64,000 nucleotides of DNA from Acetonema longum DSM 6540 (GTDB lineage: Bacteria > Bacillota > Negativicutes > Sporomusales > Acetonemataceae). Shown in pieces: positions 1 through 7,056 of the stretch. Position 1 is the first letter of the stretch. Each line of letters begins with the position of its first letter. The DNA lies in assembly GCF_000219125.1 (NCBI RefSeq), contig NZ_AFGF01000269.1, forward strand, positions 25,008 to 89,007, read 5' to 3'. The notes under the pieces are model-generated. The model was given only the letters and a program-made list of their open reading frames with translations. It was not told the DNA's origin and ran no database searches. The position numbers were made by a program, and so were the translations under genes.

Positions 1-168
1 GATGTGGAGAGCAATCCGGCCTGGACCAGCCTTCGGGCGGTAAAAAGCAAACAGATCTTTTTTCTGCCCACCGGCCTTTATTGGCTGAATCCGGGGATTC
101 GCTATGATGAGGCAGTGCTCCAGATGGCCCGGATTGTATATCCGGAGGTATTTAAACATGGAAAATAA
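1..168 (+). CDS. C-terminal end of a periplasmic binding protein (BtuF/FecB type), partial
   Basis: An open frame enters from the left edge and stops with TAA at 166-168. The last 55 residues end in WLNPGIRYDEAVLQMA followed by a short YPEVF tail. This resembles the C-terminal helix of class III periplasmic binding proteins (Pfam PF01497) for cobalamin, heme or iron-siderophores. The permease gene that follows starts at 158, so the two frames overlap by about 10 bases, as expected for one btuF-C-D-type operon. The substrate cannot be read from this fragment. Cobalamin is inferred from the surrounding genes. Confidence 0.75.
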   Translation, partial: DVESNPAWTSLRAVKSKQIFFLPTGLYWLNPGIRYDEAVLQMARIVYPEVFKHGK

Positions 169-1183
169 CAGGAAACCTTGGCGGCAGGAATGGCAGCGCG
201 GACGGGAAAAACGTCTTTGGCGGCTGCTGTGCCTTATCCTGCTGCTGTTCCTGGCAGCGGCAGGGCTGATCATCAGCCTGGCTAGAGGCGCTATGGATAT
301 CTCCGCCGGTGAGATTATCGCCATTCTCTCATCCGGACTGATTGAGGACGCTAAGGCGCAGGTCATCTGGAACATCCGCCTGCCCCGCACCTTGGTCGGA
401 GCCTTGGTGGGCATGAATTTGGCCCTGGCCGGAGGTGTTTTGCAGGGTGTCATGAAAAATCCTTTGGCAGACCCGCATATCATCGGCATATCGGCAGGAG
501 CGGGTTTGGCAGGGGTGTCTGTTCTGATTCTGTTCCCCCATATGGAATATTTGGTTGTGCCGGTGGCTTTTCTGGGCGCTATGGGAGCCGCAGCTCTGAT
601 CTATATCCTAGCCTGGAAAGGCGGCATCCAGCCTATGAGGATTGTTCTGGCCGGCGTTGCCGTGTCGGCATTTTTGGGAGCCGGCATTTCCGCTTTGCTG
701 GTTTTCTACAGCGACCGGGTCCATGGGGCTCTCATGTGGATGGTAGGCGGGCTGTCGGCCCGCAGCTGGCCTCATGTCAGCATTATTTCCCCCTATACCC
801 TGCTGGCTGGCAGCCTGGCTCTTTTAGGCGCCCGCAGGTTGAATCTCCTGGTATTGGGTGATGATGTGGCCAGGGGACTCGGCCTGCCGGTAGAACAGAC
901 CCGTTTGTTTCTGACGGCCGTTGCCGCTCTGCTGGCTGCCAGCGCTGTAAGCGTGGTAGGGCTGCTGGGCTTTGTTGGTCTGATTGTGCCCCACACGGCG
1001 CGGCTTCTGATCGGCTCCGACTTTCGCTATCTGCTGCCGGCTTCGGCTTTGCTGGGAGCATCTGTGGTTACCCTGAGCGACACGGTGGCCAGGACCCTGT
1101 TTGCTCCGGTGGAAATACCGGTGGGCATTATCATGGCTTTTTTAGGCGCGCCGTTTTTCCTGTATTTACTGAGGAGGGGATAG
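158..1183 (+). CDS. btuC: FecCD/BtuC-type ABC transporter permease
   Basis: The product is a 341-aa integral inner-membrane permease of the FecCD family. It forms the dimeric channel through which a corrinoid or a similar chelate is moved after delivery by a periplasmic binding protein. Hydrophobic segments run along the whole protein after a basic N-terminus. Family blocks are visible, such as RLPRTLVGALVGMNLALAGG near residue 70 and GLLGFVGLIVPHTAR near residue 270. I chose the ATG at 158 because GGAGGT lies 10 bases upstream; longer in-frame starts lack a ribosome site. The gene overlaps the end of the binding-protein gene and is followed one base later by the ATPase gene. The family is certain. 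The cobalamin substrate is inferred from context. Confidence 0.85.
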   Translation: MENNRKPWRQEWQRGREKRLWRLLCLILLLFLAAAGLIISLARGAMDISAGEIIAILSSGLIEDAKAQVIWNIRLPRTLVGALVGMNLALAGGVLQGVMKNPLADPHIIGISAGAGLAGVSVLILFPHMEYLVVPVAFLGAMGAAALIYILAWKGGIQPMRIVLAGVAVSAFLGAGISALLVFYSDRVHGALMWMVGGLSARSWPHVSIISPYTLLAGSLALLGARRLNLLVLGDDVARGLGLPVEQTRLFLTAVAALLAASAVSVVGLLGFVGLIVPHTARLLIGSDFRYLLPASALLGASVVTLSDTVARTLFAPVEIPVGIIMAFLGAPFFLYLLRRG

Positions 1184-1184
1184 G

Positions 1185-2096
1185 ATGTCTGTTTTGGCGG
1201 CAGAGCGGCTGCAACTTGGTTTTGGCAGCCGCGTCGTTTTAGACAATCTACATTTACAAATCAGCCAAGGCGATGTCCTCAGTATTCTCGGCCCCAACGG
1301 TTCAGGCAAAAGCACCCTGCTGAAAGGACTCTCCCGGCTGCTGCCACCGCTTGGCGGCATAATTTACCTGAATGGGAGGGACATCCAGCAGCAATCTTCC
1401 CGGCTGGTTGCCCGGCAGCTGGCGGTTTTGCCCCAAACCCATCAGGCGCCCGGCGATGTAACCGTGCGGGAACTGGTGGAATATGGCCGCTTTCCCCACC
1501 AAAAATGGTGGCGTGGGCCCAGCCGGGAAGACGATGCGATTATTACCTTGGCTATGGCACAAACTGGTGTAGCCGAGTTTGCCGACCGTCCGGTGCTTAC
1601 CTTGTCCGGCGGTGAACTGCAGCGGGCCTGGATGGCCATGGCCATTGCCCAGAAACCGGCTACCCTCTTGCTGGATGAGCCGACCACTTATCTGGATATC
1701 GCCCATCAGCTGGAGATTATGGAACTGGTGTCGGCATTGAACCGGGAACAAGGCATCACCGTTGTTATGGTACTGCATGATATTAACCATGCGGCCAGGT
1801 ATTCCAAGCGCATTCTTGTCCTAAACCGGGGAGCTCTGTTTGCTCTGGGCACGCCGGCGGAAGTGATTAACCGGGAAATGCTGGATGAGGTCTTTGGCGT
1901 GGATGCCGCCATATTGTCCGATCCGGATGGCGTACCCGTCTTTATAACCCGCGGCTTATACCCAAAAGCGAAAGCCGGCGGGCTAAGACCGTCAAAATTG
2001 AGACATTTTTCAGCCAATAATTGTATAAAGCGAGACAGGTGCCGCAAGGGCTTAATAGGATGGGCTTCTGATCTGTCAGCCTTAGCGGCTGATTGA
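1185..2096 (+). CDS. btuD: ABC transporter ATPase (BtuD/FecE type) with a tail read from a riboswitch remnant
   Basis: This 303-aa cytoplasmic ATPase powers the permease encoded directly upstream. Walker A is GPNGSGKST at residues 36-44, the signature LSGGELQR lies near 140-147, Walker B LLLDEPT near 161-167 and the switch histidine is in VLHDINHA. FecE/BtuD relatives usually end soon after a motif like the GVPVFITRGL seen here near residue 250. This protein runs about 45 residues further. The last 20 of those are translated from DNA that matches the 5' part of a cobalamin riboswitch (2032-2060). The stop codon lies inside the -35 box of the next riboswitch promoter. I infer a deletion or stop loss that joined the gene to a decayed riboswitch leader. 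Confidence 0.85.
   Translation: MSVLAAERLQLGFGSRVVLDNLHLQISQGDVLSILGPNGSGKSTLLKGLSRLLPPLGGIIYLNGRDIQQQSSRLVARQLAVLPQTHQAPGDVTVRELVEYGRFPHQKWWRGPSREDDAIITLAMAQTGVAEFADRPVLTLSGGELQRAWMAMAIAQKPATLLLDEPTTYLDIAHQLEIMELVSALNREQGITVVMVLHDINHAARYSKRILVLNRGALFALGTPAEVINREMLDEVFGVDAAILSDPDGVPVFITRGLYPKAKAGGLRPSKLRHFSANNCIKRDRCRKGLIGWASDLSALAAD
2032..2060 (+). other. Truncated cobalamin riboswitch remnant inside the btuD tail
   Basis: The stretch GAGACAGGTGCC, a short GCAAG loop and GGGCTTAATAGG matches the first 28 bases of the canonical cobalamin riboswitches in this window. The rest of the aptamer is missing: there is no CCGCCACTG and no CAGGAGAACTGCC. The similarity stops at about 2060, and 33 bases later the promoter of the next, complete riboswitch begins. 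It reads as the 5' scar of a duplicated riboswitch whose remainder was deleted. Confidence 0.6.
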
Positions 2097-2122
2097 CAAG
2101 TGTCAACCAGCCGTGATAAAAT
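2093..2122 (+). promoter_or_regulatory. Promoter of the first complete riboswitch
   Basis: TTGACA at 2093-2098 and TAAAAT at 2117-2122 are separated by 18 bases, a good sigma-A-type promoter. The -35 box is part of a TTGACA-A-GTGTCAA dyad and contains the stop codon of the ATPase gene. Transcription would start about 25-30 bases before the riboswitch. Confidence 0.6.
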
Positions 2123-2155
2123 AAACGTAGAAATTTTATATGCCTGATGAAGGCG

Positions 2156-2355
2156 AAGCAGGTGCCCTACGGGGCTTAATAGGGAAGACCGGTGAAAGAC
2201 CGGCGCGGTCCCGCCACTGTAACGGGGAGTAAACCCAAGAGATGCCACTGGGAGGAATAATCCTGGGAAGGTTTGGGCGAACGAGGAACCGGAGTCAGGA
2301 GAACTGCCTGTTTGACGATCACCGTTTTTACCCACGAGTGATGGGAAGGGGATTA
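2156..2355 (+). promoter_or_regulatory. Cobalamin riboswitch 1
   Basis: This is a complete AdoCbl-type riboswitch. In order it has CAGGTGCC, GGCTTAATAGGGAAG, the GCGGTCCCGCCACTGTAA core, GCCACTGGG, CCTGGGAAGG, GGAGTCAGGAGAACTGCC, and the CCCACGAGTGATGGG hairpin that supplies the L13 loop. A terminator follows at 2418. No protein gene lies between that terminator and riboswitch 2, so this copy has no obvious gene of its own and may act in series with the next one. Confidence 0.95.
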
Positions 2356-2417
2356 TGGACGCCAACTGATCTGAAGCGGCTTGCTTTTGGCTGTATTAGG
2401 TTGGGTTTAAATCATTT

Positions 2418-2450
2418 ACTCTCTTCGCATCATGGGAAGAGAGTTTTTTT
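2418..2450 (+). terminator. Rho-independent terminator of riboswitch 1
   Basis: ACTCTCTT pairs with AAGAGAGT across an 11-base loop and is followed by seven T. It is placed 60 bases after the aptamer, as expected for an OFF-type expression platform. Confidence 0.85.
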
Positions 2451-2690
2451 ATTCATCCCTCCCTGCACTTGTTCATTGTGCTGCAGCAGGAGCGCACTTG
2501 CAAACAGCCGGCGACCTAACGGATAGGGTCCGGATGTTGAGGCGCTTACTGTATTTTTTATCCGTTAGGCTTGAGAAGTGGTTAGACATAGAACCAATGA
2601 GGAGGAAGAACAACGCGCTGCAGGCCGTCTTCCTCCAGGCTCAGGTCGGACGGCGAATCCATAAAAGCGTTCTTCTATCTTCATTTCTCC
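2451..2690 (+). other. Gene-free stretch between two riboswitches, with two inverted repeats
   Basis: I find no convincing gene here. An open frame (2432-2707) crosses the terminator, has no ribosome site and resembles no family I know. Two inverted repeats are visible: CCTAACGGATA (2515-2525) with TATCCGTTAGG (2559-2569), and GGAGGAAGA (2601-2609) with TCTTCCTCC (2628-2636). The stretch may be what is left of a gene once controlled by riboswitch 1. Confidence 0.4.
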
Positions 2691-2695
2691 GTGAA

Positions 2696-2724
2696 TTGAC
2701 AGAATGATCGGCGTTTGTTAAAAT
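2696..2724 (+). promoter_or_regulatory. Promoter of riboswitch 2
   Basis: TTGACA at 2696-2701 and TAAAAT at 2719-2724 are 17 bases apart. This is a near-consensus promoter about 30 bases upstream of the aptamer, so riboswitch 2 can be transcribed without riboswitch 1. Confidence 0.65.
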
Positions 2725-2754
2725 AAAACAGGCAATTTATATAATTACATAAAA

Positions 2755-2952
2755 TGAGACAGGTGCCCTAGAGGCTTAATAGGGAAGCCGGTGAAAAACC
2801 GGTGCGGTCCCGCCACTGTAATGGGGAGCAAACCCAAGGAATACCACTGAGACTCCGTCTTGGGAAGGTTTGGGCGAGTGATGAGCCAGAGCCAGGAGAA
2901 CTGCCTGTTTGACAGTCACCGTTTTACCCACGAGCGATGGGGAGGGGATTTC
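2755..2952 (+). promoter_or_regulatory. Cobalamin riboswitch 2
   Basis: This is a full AdoCbl-type aptamer with ACAGGTGCC, GGCTTAATAGGGAAG, GGTCCCGCCACTGTAA, CCACTGAGA, CTTGGGAAGG, GCCAGGAGAACTGCC and the CCCACGAGCGATGGG hairpin. A terminator at 3011 separates it from the broken receptor gene that starts at 3173. Confidence 0.95.
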
Positions 2953-3010
2953 AGCACAGGCTATCCTTCTCGGCTATTTTTTTGCCGGGATTTTTTATTA
3001 GCTGACTGCC

Positions 3011-3045
3011 AAAAAACCCTTCTGATTTTTTCAGAAGGGTTTTAT
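3011..3045 (+). terminator. Rho-independent terminator of riboswitch 2
   Basis: AACCCTTCTGA and TCAGAAGGGTT form an 11-bp stem with a T-rich loop, preceded by an A-run and followed by TTTATAT. It can act from either strand. Confidence 0.85.
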
Positions 3046-3172
3046 ATATACCTGGCACGGACATCATTGCAAGCGGCTCCGGACAAGCCGGCAGATTCAG
3101 CCGACTGGGAAGGGATACTGCCCGCAGGGCGAATCTGATGCAGCGGGATGAGATGAATGGAGGATGTTATAA

Positions 3173-4102
3173 ATGGGAATCCGGAAGCAACGGGAGAAAA
3201 GACTGGCCGCCGCTTTGCTGACCGCATGCTGTACGCTCAGTCCGCTTACGGCTATGGCGGAGGAGACCGATGAGACGGGCAGTGTCGACTGGAGCATCAG
3301 CGCCGGCCGACATGAACCGCAACCTCATAGAGTTTTAGACAAAAACGGTAAATTAATAACCGACAACTATTATGGCGAGGAAACCCCTATTGCCTTGAGC
3401 GCCGCCTGGAGAACGGAAAACGGCAACCAGTGGAAAGTGGACTACAGCAAGCTATGGGAAGAAACCGCTATGGATTCCATTTTTTTCTATGAGGTGCCGC
3501 TATGCAGTTACCGCAAATCACCCAGAACGACAATACCCGCACTGACTGGTCAGTGGAATATAGCGGCAAAGATGAACAGCAGGATTGGCAGATTCGTGCC
3601 TATCGGTCAGAATATTACAAGGATTACCACTCAGCTTATCTTTCCTCTACTGGATGGAAACTAAACTCATTTGACGTGGTAGAGAGAACTCTGTCGGTAG
3701 TGGAAGGCAAAAGTTCTTGGCAGGCCGGCGATAATCAGAGACTAACCGCCGGTTGGGAATGGCGCAAGGATGAATCCTGGGGAACGCGTATCCGCAAGCC
3801 GGGCAGCGAAGGCACGCCGGTGACCTACTACTGGGAGAACGGCTATGATGACACCAAAAAAGCCGAGAAGCCTCGTTGGAATACCGCGCCGTATATCTGC
3901 AGGATGCATGGAAGGCTGGTAACAAGCTGCTAGTGATTCCCTCGATGCGGTACGACTGGAGCGATCAGTTTAGTTCCGAAGTCACGCCGCGTCTCGGCCT
4001 GACTTATAAAGCTCAGGAAGATTTACGCATCAAGGCTGTGGTTGGCGCAGGATACAAAACACCAACGGTAAATGAGTTATATCATTATTTCCACATGTTC
4101 AA
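3173..4102 (+). pseudogene. TonB-dependent receptor remnant (no plug domain, two frameshifts)
   Basis: The first segment (3173 to about 3495) encodes a basic signal peptide ending near LTAMAEE, then barrel-like sequence. Reading continues in a second frame (about 3500-3890) and a third (about 3880-4102). Pieces such as YLQDAWKAGNKLLVIPSMRY and VVGAGYKTPTVNELYHY are typical of outer-membrane TonB receptor barrels. The plug domain and TonB box, normally about 150 residues after the signal peptide, are missing, and the barrel stops halfway. It therefore carries an internal deletion, two frameshifts and a C-terminal loss. The remnant sits behind riboswitches 1 and 2, so the intact ancestor was probably a corrinoid receptor. 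It is joined directly to a CobN fragment. Confidence 0.8.
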
Positions 4103-4582
4103 AACCACTATGAATACTTCGGCGGGCTGGCTAAAGCGGTGGAAACCGCCAAAGGAGAGCAAGCCGCCGTCTATATCACGGATACTACTGGGGAAAAGGT
4201 CGAAACCGAGTCCGTGGACCGCTCCATTGCCCGCGGCGTTCGAACCCGCCTCTTAAACCCCAAATGGATTCAGGCCATGCTGATTCACCCCTATCACGGG
4301 ACACAAAAGATTCGGGACCGGTTTGAAAACATCCTGGGGCTGGCGGCCACCACCAACCGGGTGGATAACTGGATCTTCAGCGGCCTTTTCCAGACCTATG
4401 TGGCGGATGAAATACTGCGCCAGAAGCTGGCGGAAAACAACCGCTGGGCATACTTCAGCATACTGGAACACCTGCTGGAATGCAACCAGCGGGGATATTG
4501 GCAGGCCACGAAAGAAGATCTGGAGCAATTGCGCCGGACCTATTTGGAGATGGAAGGCGATATTGAGGAAGGTACGGACTAA
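4103..4582 (+). pseudogene. cobN: CobN-like cobalt/magnesium chelatase, C-terminal fragment
   Basis: From 4103 the frame reads NHYEYFGGLAKAVETAKGEQ, then VYITDTT, RTRLLNPKWIQAML, NRVDNWIFSG and a final LRRTYLEMEGDIEE. This is the C-terminal ~155 residues of the large chelatase subunit family (CobN/BchH, normally about 1200 residues). The upstream thousand residues are gone. The preceding DNA is a receptor remnant in a different frame, so one deletion probably removed the end of the receptor gene and most of cobN. I see no RBS or start that would make this fragment a functional gene. It is good evidence for an ancestral order riboswitch - receptor - cobN. Confidence 0.85.
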
Positions 4583-4593
4583 TACTCTAATTA

Positions 4594-4621
4594 AAACACC
4601 GCCTTATTGCAGGCGGTGTTG
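4594..4621 (-). terminator. Terminator of the small minus-strand gene
   Basis: AACACCGCC (4595-4603) pairs with GGCGGTGTT (4612-4620). On the minus strand the hairpin is followed by TTTTAATTA. The stop codon of the 69-aa gene lies in the loop. On the plus strand it could also close the cobN remnant, but there is no T-run on that side. Confidence 0.6.
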
Positions 4622-4813
4622 GTAGCATACCGGGTATTGGACGGATTTTCCTTCACAATAATAACCGAATAACTTTTTAAGCTTGCCGCAATTCAGGTCA
4701 TCGGCAATTTCGTATACAATGGCTGGATTAGCTTGTTGCACGGCTTGCCGATTCATTTTCAGCAACTTTTTCTGGACAAAACGCTCCCAACTTCTACTGA
4801 GTGATATAAACAT
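4604..4813 (-). CDS. Small hypothetical protein (69 aa)
   Basis: The ATG at 4813 is preceded on the minus strand by an AGGAGG seven bases away, so the longer frame starting at 4957 is not the likely start. The product begins MFISLSRSWERFVQKK and is basic and mostly helical. It contains two cysteines (NCGKLKKLFGYYC) and ends in CYQHRLQ. There is no signal peptide or membrane segment. A good promoter lies about 50 bases upstream and a terminator overlaps its end, which supports a real monocistronic gene. I do not recognise the family. Confidence 0.6.
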   Translation of the reverse strand: MFISLSRSWERFVQKKLLKMNRQAVQQANPAIVYEIADDLNCGKLKKLFGYYCEGKSVQYPVCYQHRLQ

Positions 4814-4864
4814 TTTTCTACCTCCTATGATATGGGTAAGCTTTACTATGCGGTTTACAGCTAG

Positions 4865-4894
4865 ATTATATAAAAATACTGGCTCCTTTGTGAA
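4865..4894 (-). promoter_or_regulatory. Promoter of the 69-aa gene
   Basis: Read on the minus strand, TTCACA (4894-4889) and TATAAT (4870-4865) are 18 bases apart. This is close to the sigma-A consensus and lies 50 bases before the chosen ATG. Confidence 0.5.
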
Positions 4895-5021
4895 ATACCG
4901 GTATTTTATGCGGAGATAGTCCTGCTCTATGGCAAAGTTGTCCCCGGAATATACCACGACGAAAGAGGAAATAAATACTGGAAGCTAGAATAACACTAAA
5001 ATAACAGTAAAATATAAATAT

Positions 5022-5222
5022 AGGAATAGGTGCCCTACAGGGCTTAATAGGGAAGTCCGGTGCGATGCCGGCGCGGTCCCGCCACTGTAACGGGGAGTAA
5101 ATTCGCAATATGTCACTGGAGCGTTTCGCTTTGGGAAGGCGCGAAGAAGCAATGATCCGGAGCCAGGAGAACTGCCTGTTCAGCAATCACTGCTTGACCC
5201 ACGAGCGATGGGGAGGGGATTA
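5022..5222 (+). promoter_or_regulatory. Cobalamin riboswitch 3
   Basis: This is a complete AdoCbl-type aptamer: ATAGGTGCC, GGCTTAATAGGGAAG, GGTCCCGCCACTGTAA, GTCACTGGAG, TTTGGGAAGGCG, GAGCCAGGAGAACTGCC and the CCCACGAGCGATGGG hairpin. GTCACTG replaces the more usual GCCACTG here. A terminator follows at 5261, and a LysR-family gene starts 29 bases after that. Confidence 0.95.
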
Positions 5223-5260
5223 TACGGACGCACTTTCGCAGCGTCATATTTTGTATTCTC

Positions 5261-5284
5261 ACTCCCGAAAACCGGGAGTTTTTT
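5261..5284 (+). terminator. Rho-independent terminator of riboswitch 3
   Basis: ACTCCCG and CGGGAGT pair around a short A-rich loop and are followed by six T. The position between aptamer and gene fits transcription attenuation. Confidence 0.85.
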
Positions 5285-5313
5285 CATTGTTATTAATATA
5301 AAAGAGGGATACT

Positions 5314-6192
5314 GTGGAATTACGACAATTAAAATATTTCCAGACAATCGGCAGGTTAAACAGTATTACCAAAGCGGCGGTACAATTAAATGTTTCACAG
5401 CCTTCACTGACGGTGGCCATGCAAAACCTGGAAGAAGAACTCGGGGTGCTTTTGTTTGAGCGAAGTTATCGAAATATCAGCCTGACATCGGCAGGCGCCA
5501 TGTTTCTGAAGCATGTGGATGATATTTTGCTGCGTGTTGATGATTCGGTCAGGGAAATAACCGATTACCGAACCAAGCGGGCCGGTACGATAAAAATTGG
5601 CATTCCGCCCATGATCGGGGTGTTTGTGTTTTCTTATATCCTTGGCCAATTCCGTAAGTTACACCCGGAGTTTGAGCTCACCATTGTAGAACGAGGAAGT
5701 CTCTCTGTTTTGCGGTTATTGGAGAAAGGAAAACTGGATGTTGGCTTCGTGGTGCTTGGGGATGCATTAGACGGTGTCGAGGTGATGCCTGTTACCTGCA
5801 GCGAAATCAAAGTGTGCATGAGAAGGGAGCATCCTTTGAGCGGGTTATCAGCCGTACCTATTGCAGCGCTTCGGGAGGAGGCTTTTATTTTATTGAAAGA
5901 GGATACCTATAACCGTCGACTCATCATTGAAGAATGCAAAAAGAATCAATACTCGCCAAATATCATTTTCTCCACCCGGCAAGTTCAAACGATTATAAAC
6001 ATGGTCGAACAGGGTGTCGGTATTTCATTTCTCATTGATGCTGTCTCAGACAAACAGCAAAATATTATCAGCCGTCCCCTCTGCCGCCCGCTTGTGATTG
6101 AGGCAGGGCTTGCCTGGCGTAAAGACAGATATATAACAAATGCTTTGCGTATTTTTATCAACTTTATAGAAAAGGCTTTTAACAATTTATAA
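5314..6192 (+). CDS. LysR-family transcriptional regulator
   Basis: This 292-aa cytoplasmic DNA-binding protein has an N-terminal winged helix-turn-helix (about residues 1-60, MELRQLKYFQTIGRLNSITK onward, with a QPSLTVAM recognition helix). The effector-binding domain follows, from about residue 90 (KIGIPP) to the end. The start is GTG at 5314 with AAAGAGGG six bases upstream. The gene stands alone and in the same direction as riboswitch 3, whose terminator ends 29 bases before it. The likely reading is that cobalamin status controls the regulator. Alternatively the riboswitch lost its original gene and the LysR gene uses its own promoter. Target genes and ligand are unknown. Confidence 0.9.
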   Translation: MELRQLKYFQTIGRLNSITKAAVQLNVSQPSLTVAMQNLEEELGVLLFERSYRNISLTSAGAMFLKHVDDILLRVDDSVREITDYRTKRAGTIKIGIPPMIGVFVFSYILGQFRKLHPEFELTIVERGSLSVLRLLEKGKLDVGFVVLGDALDGVEVMPVTCSEIKVCMRREHPLSGLSAVPIAALREEAFILLKEDTYNRRLIIEECKKNQYSPNIIFSTRQVQTIINMVEQGVGISFLIDAVSDKQQNIISRPLCRPLVIEAGLAWRKDRYITNALRIFINFIEKAFNNL

Positions 6193-6227
6193 ATAGGCGG
6201 AATGGAAAGACCGATTTGAGAAGGTAT

Positions 6228-6257
6228 TTGACATTTCACCGCAAATGATGGTAGTAT
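6228..6257 (+). promoter_or_regulatory. Promoter of the tandem riboswitches 4 and 5
   Basis: TTGACA at 6228-6233 and TAGTAT at 6252-6257 are 18 bases apart, about 50 bases before riboswitch 4. I see no equally good promoter before riboswitch 5, so one transcript probably carries both. Confidence 0.5.
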
Positions 6258-6306
6258 GAATACGAATTAGTATGAACTTATAGATTTCATTGAAAATAAA
6301 TATTAT

Positions 6307-6504
6307 TGAGACAGGTGCCCATAGGGCTTAATAGGGAAGTCCGGTGCAATGCCGGCGCGGTCCCGCCACTGTAACGGGGAGCAAACCCAAACGATGTCAC
6401 TGGGATGGAATGTCCTGGGAAGGCTGGGGGAGCGAGGAACCGGAGTCAGGAGAACTGCCTGTCTGACAGTCACCGCTATACCCACGAGTGATGGGGAGGG
6501 GATT
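6307..6504 (+). promoter_or_regulatory. Cobalamin riboswitch 4 (first of a tandem pair)
   Basis: This is a complete aptamer with ACAGGTGCCC, GGCTTAATAGGGAAG, GGTCCCGCCACTGTAA, GTCACTGGGAT, GTCCTGGGAAGG, GAGTCAGGAGAACTGCC and the CCCACGAGTGATGGG hairpin. It is nearly identical to riboswitch 5, including the peripheral GAACCGGAG and CAAACCCAAACGATG segments. A recent tandem duplication is therefore likely. Its own terminator follows at 6568. Confidence 0.95.
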
Positions 6505-6567
6505 TTACGTGCTACAGTTTCCGGATGGCAACATCGACGGGAAACTTGTTTGACGGTTGTTAGCATA

Positions 6568-6604
6568 GCCCTCCCTGCCATTGCGGGGAGGGCATTTATA
6601 TTTA
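6568..6604 (+). terminator. Terminator of riboswitch 4
   Basis: GCCCTCCC and GGGAGGGC form a perfect 8-bp stem around TGCCATTGCG, followed by ATTTATATTTAA. The T-tract is interrupted, so termination may be partial. Confidence 0.7.
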
Positions 6605-6624
6605 ATAAAAACAACATAAACGGA

Positions 6625-6825
6625 AACGGAACAGGTGCCCCATGGGGCTTAATAGGGAAGTCCGGTACAATGCCGGCGCGGTCCCGCCACTGTAACGGGG
6701 AGCAAACCCAAACGATGTCACTGGGATAAAATGTCCTGGGAAGACTGGGGGAGCGAGGAACCGGAGCCAGGAGAACTGCCTGTTTAACGGTCACCGCTAT
6801 ACCCACGAGCGATGGGGAGGAGATC
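6625..6825 (+). promoter_or_regulatory. Cobalamin riboswitch 5 (second of a tandem pair)
   Basis: The full aptamer repeats riboswitch 4 almost base for base: ACAGGTGCCCC, GGCTTAATAGGGAAG, GGTCCCGCCACTGTAA, GTCACTGGGAT, GAGCCAGGAGAACTGCC, CCCACGAGCGATGGG. Changes are mostly in loops. A second terminator follows at 6865, so a transcript must pass two switches to reach the mutase genes. Confidence 0.95.
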
Positions 6826-6864
6826 TGCGCAGCCGATGGCAAAGTGTCCGTTGCGTAAGATCAT

Positions 6865-6928
6865 AAACTCCTGACTGAGTCAGGAGTTTTTTTTAAGAAA
6901 AAAGCTCTGCCAAGCAGACTTTTTTCTT
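6865..6928 (+). terminator. Terminator of riboswitch 5, with a possible second hairpin
   Basis: AACTCCTGAC and GTCAGGAGTT form a 10-bp stem followed by eight T, a strong terminator (to about 6895). Immediately after it, an A-run with CTGC pairs with GCAG and a T-run (6898-6926). This makes a weaker second hairpin that may also work from the other strand. Confidence 0.8.
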
Positions 6929-7056
6929 GCCATACATGGGTTTGCCGAAAGGCCGAGGCAGAGACTCACTCATGGGACACAGGCTTTTAACCGGGCCGGT
7001 GGGGAGTCGGTTCAAGCCCTATATAATAAACAATGTACACAAGGAGGAACATGAGA

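Noticed and set aside
2432..2707. A 91-codon frame between riboswitches 1 and 2
   Set aside because: It begins inside the riboswitch 1 terminator, lacks a Shine-Dalgarno and resembles no known family.
6303..6842. A 179-codon minus-strand open frame with internal repeats
   Set aside because: It is the antisense of the two tandem riboswitches. Its repeats only mirror the duplicated aptamers, and it has no RBS. Similar antisense frames occur over other riboswitches (25136-25462, 37217-37423).
6985..7022. A tRNA-like GGTTCAAGCC (T-loop resemblance) before the DnaA-N-like gene
   Set aside because: The flanking bases do not form a T-stem, acceptor stem or anticodon arm.
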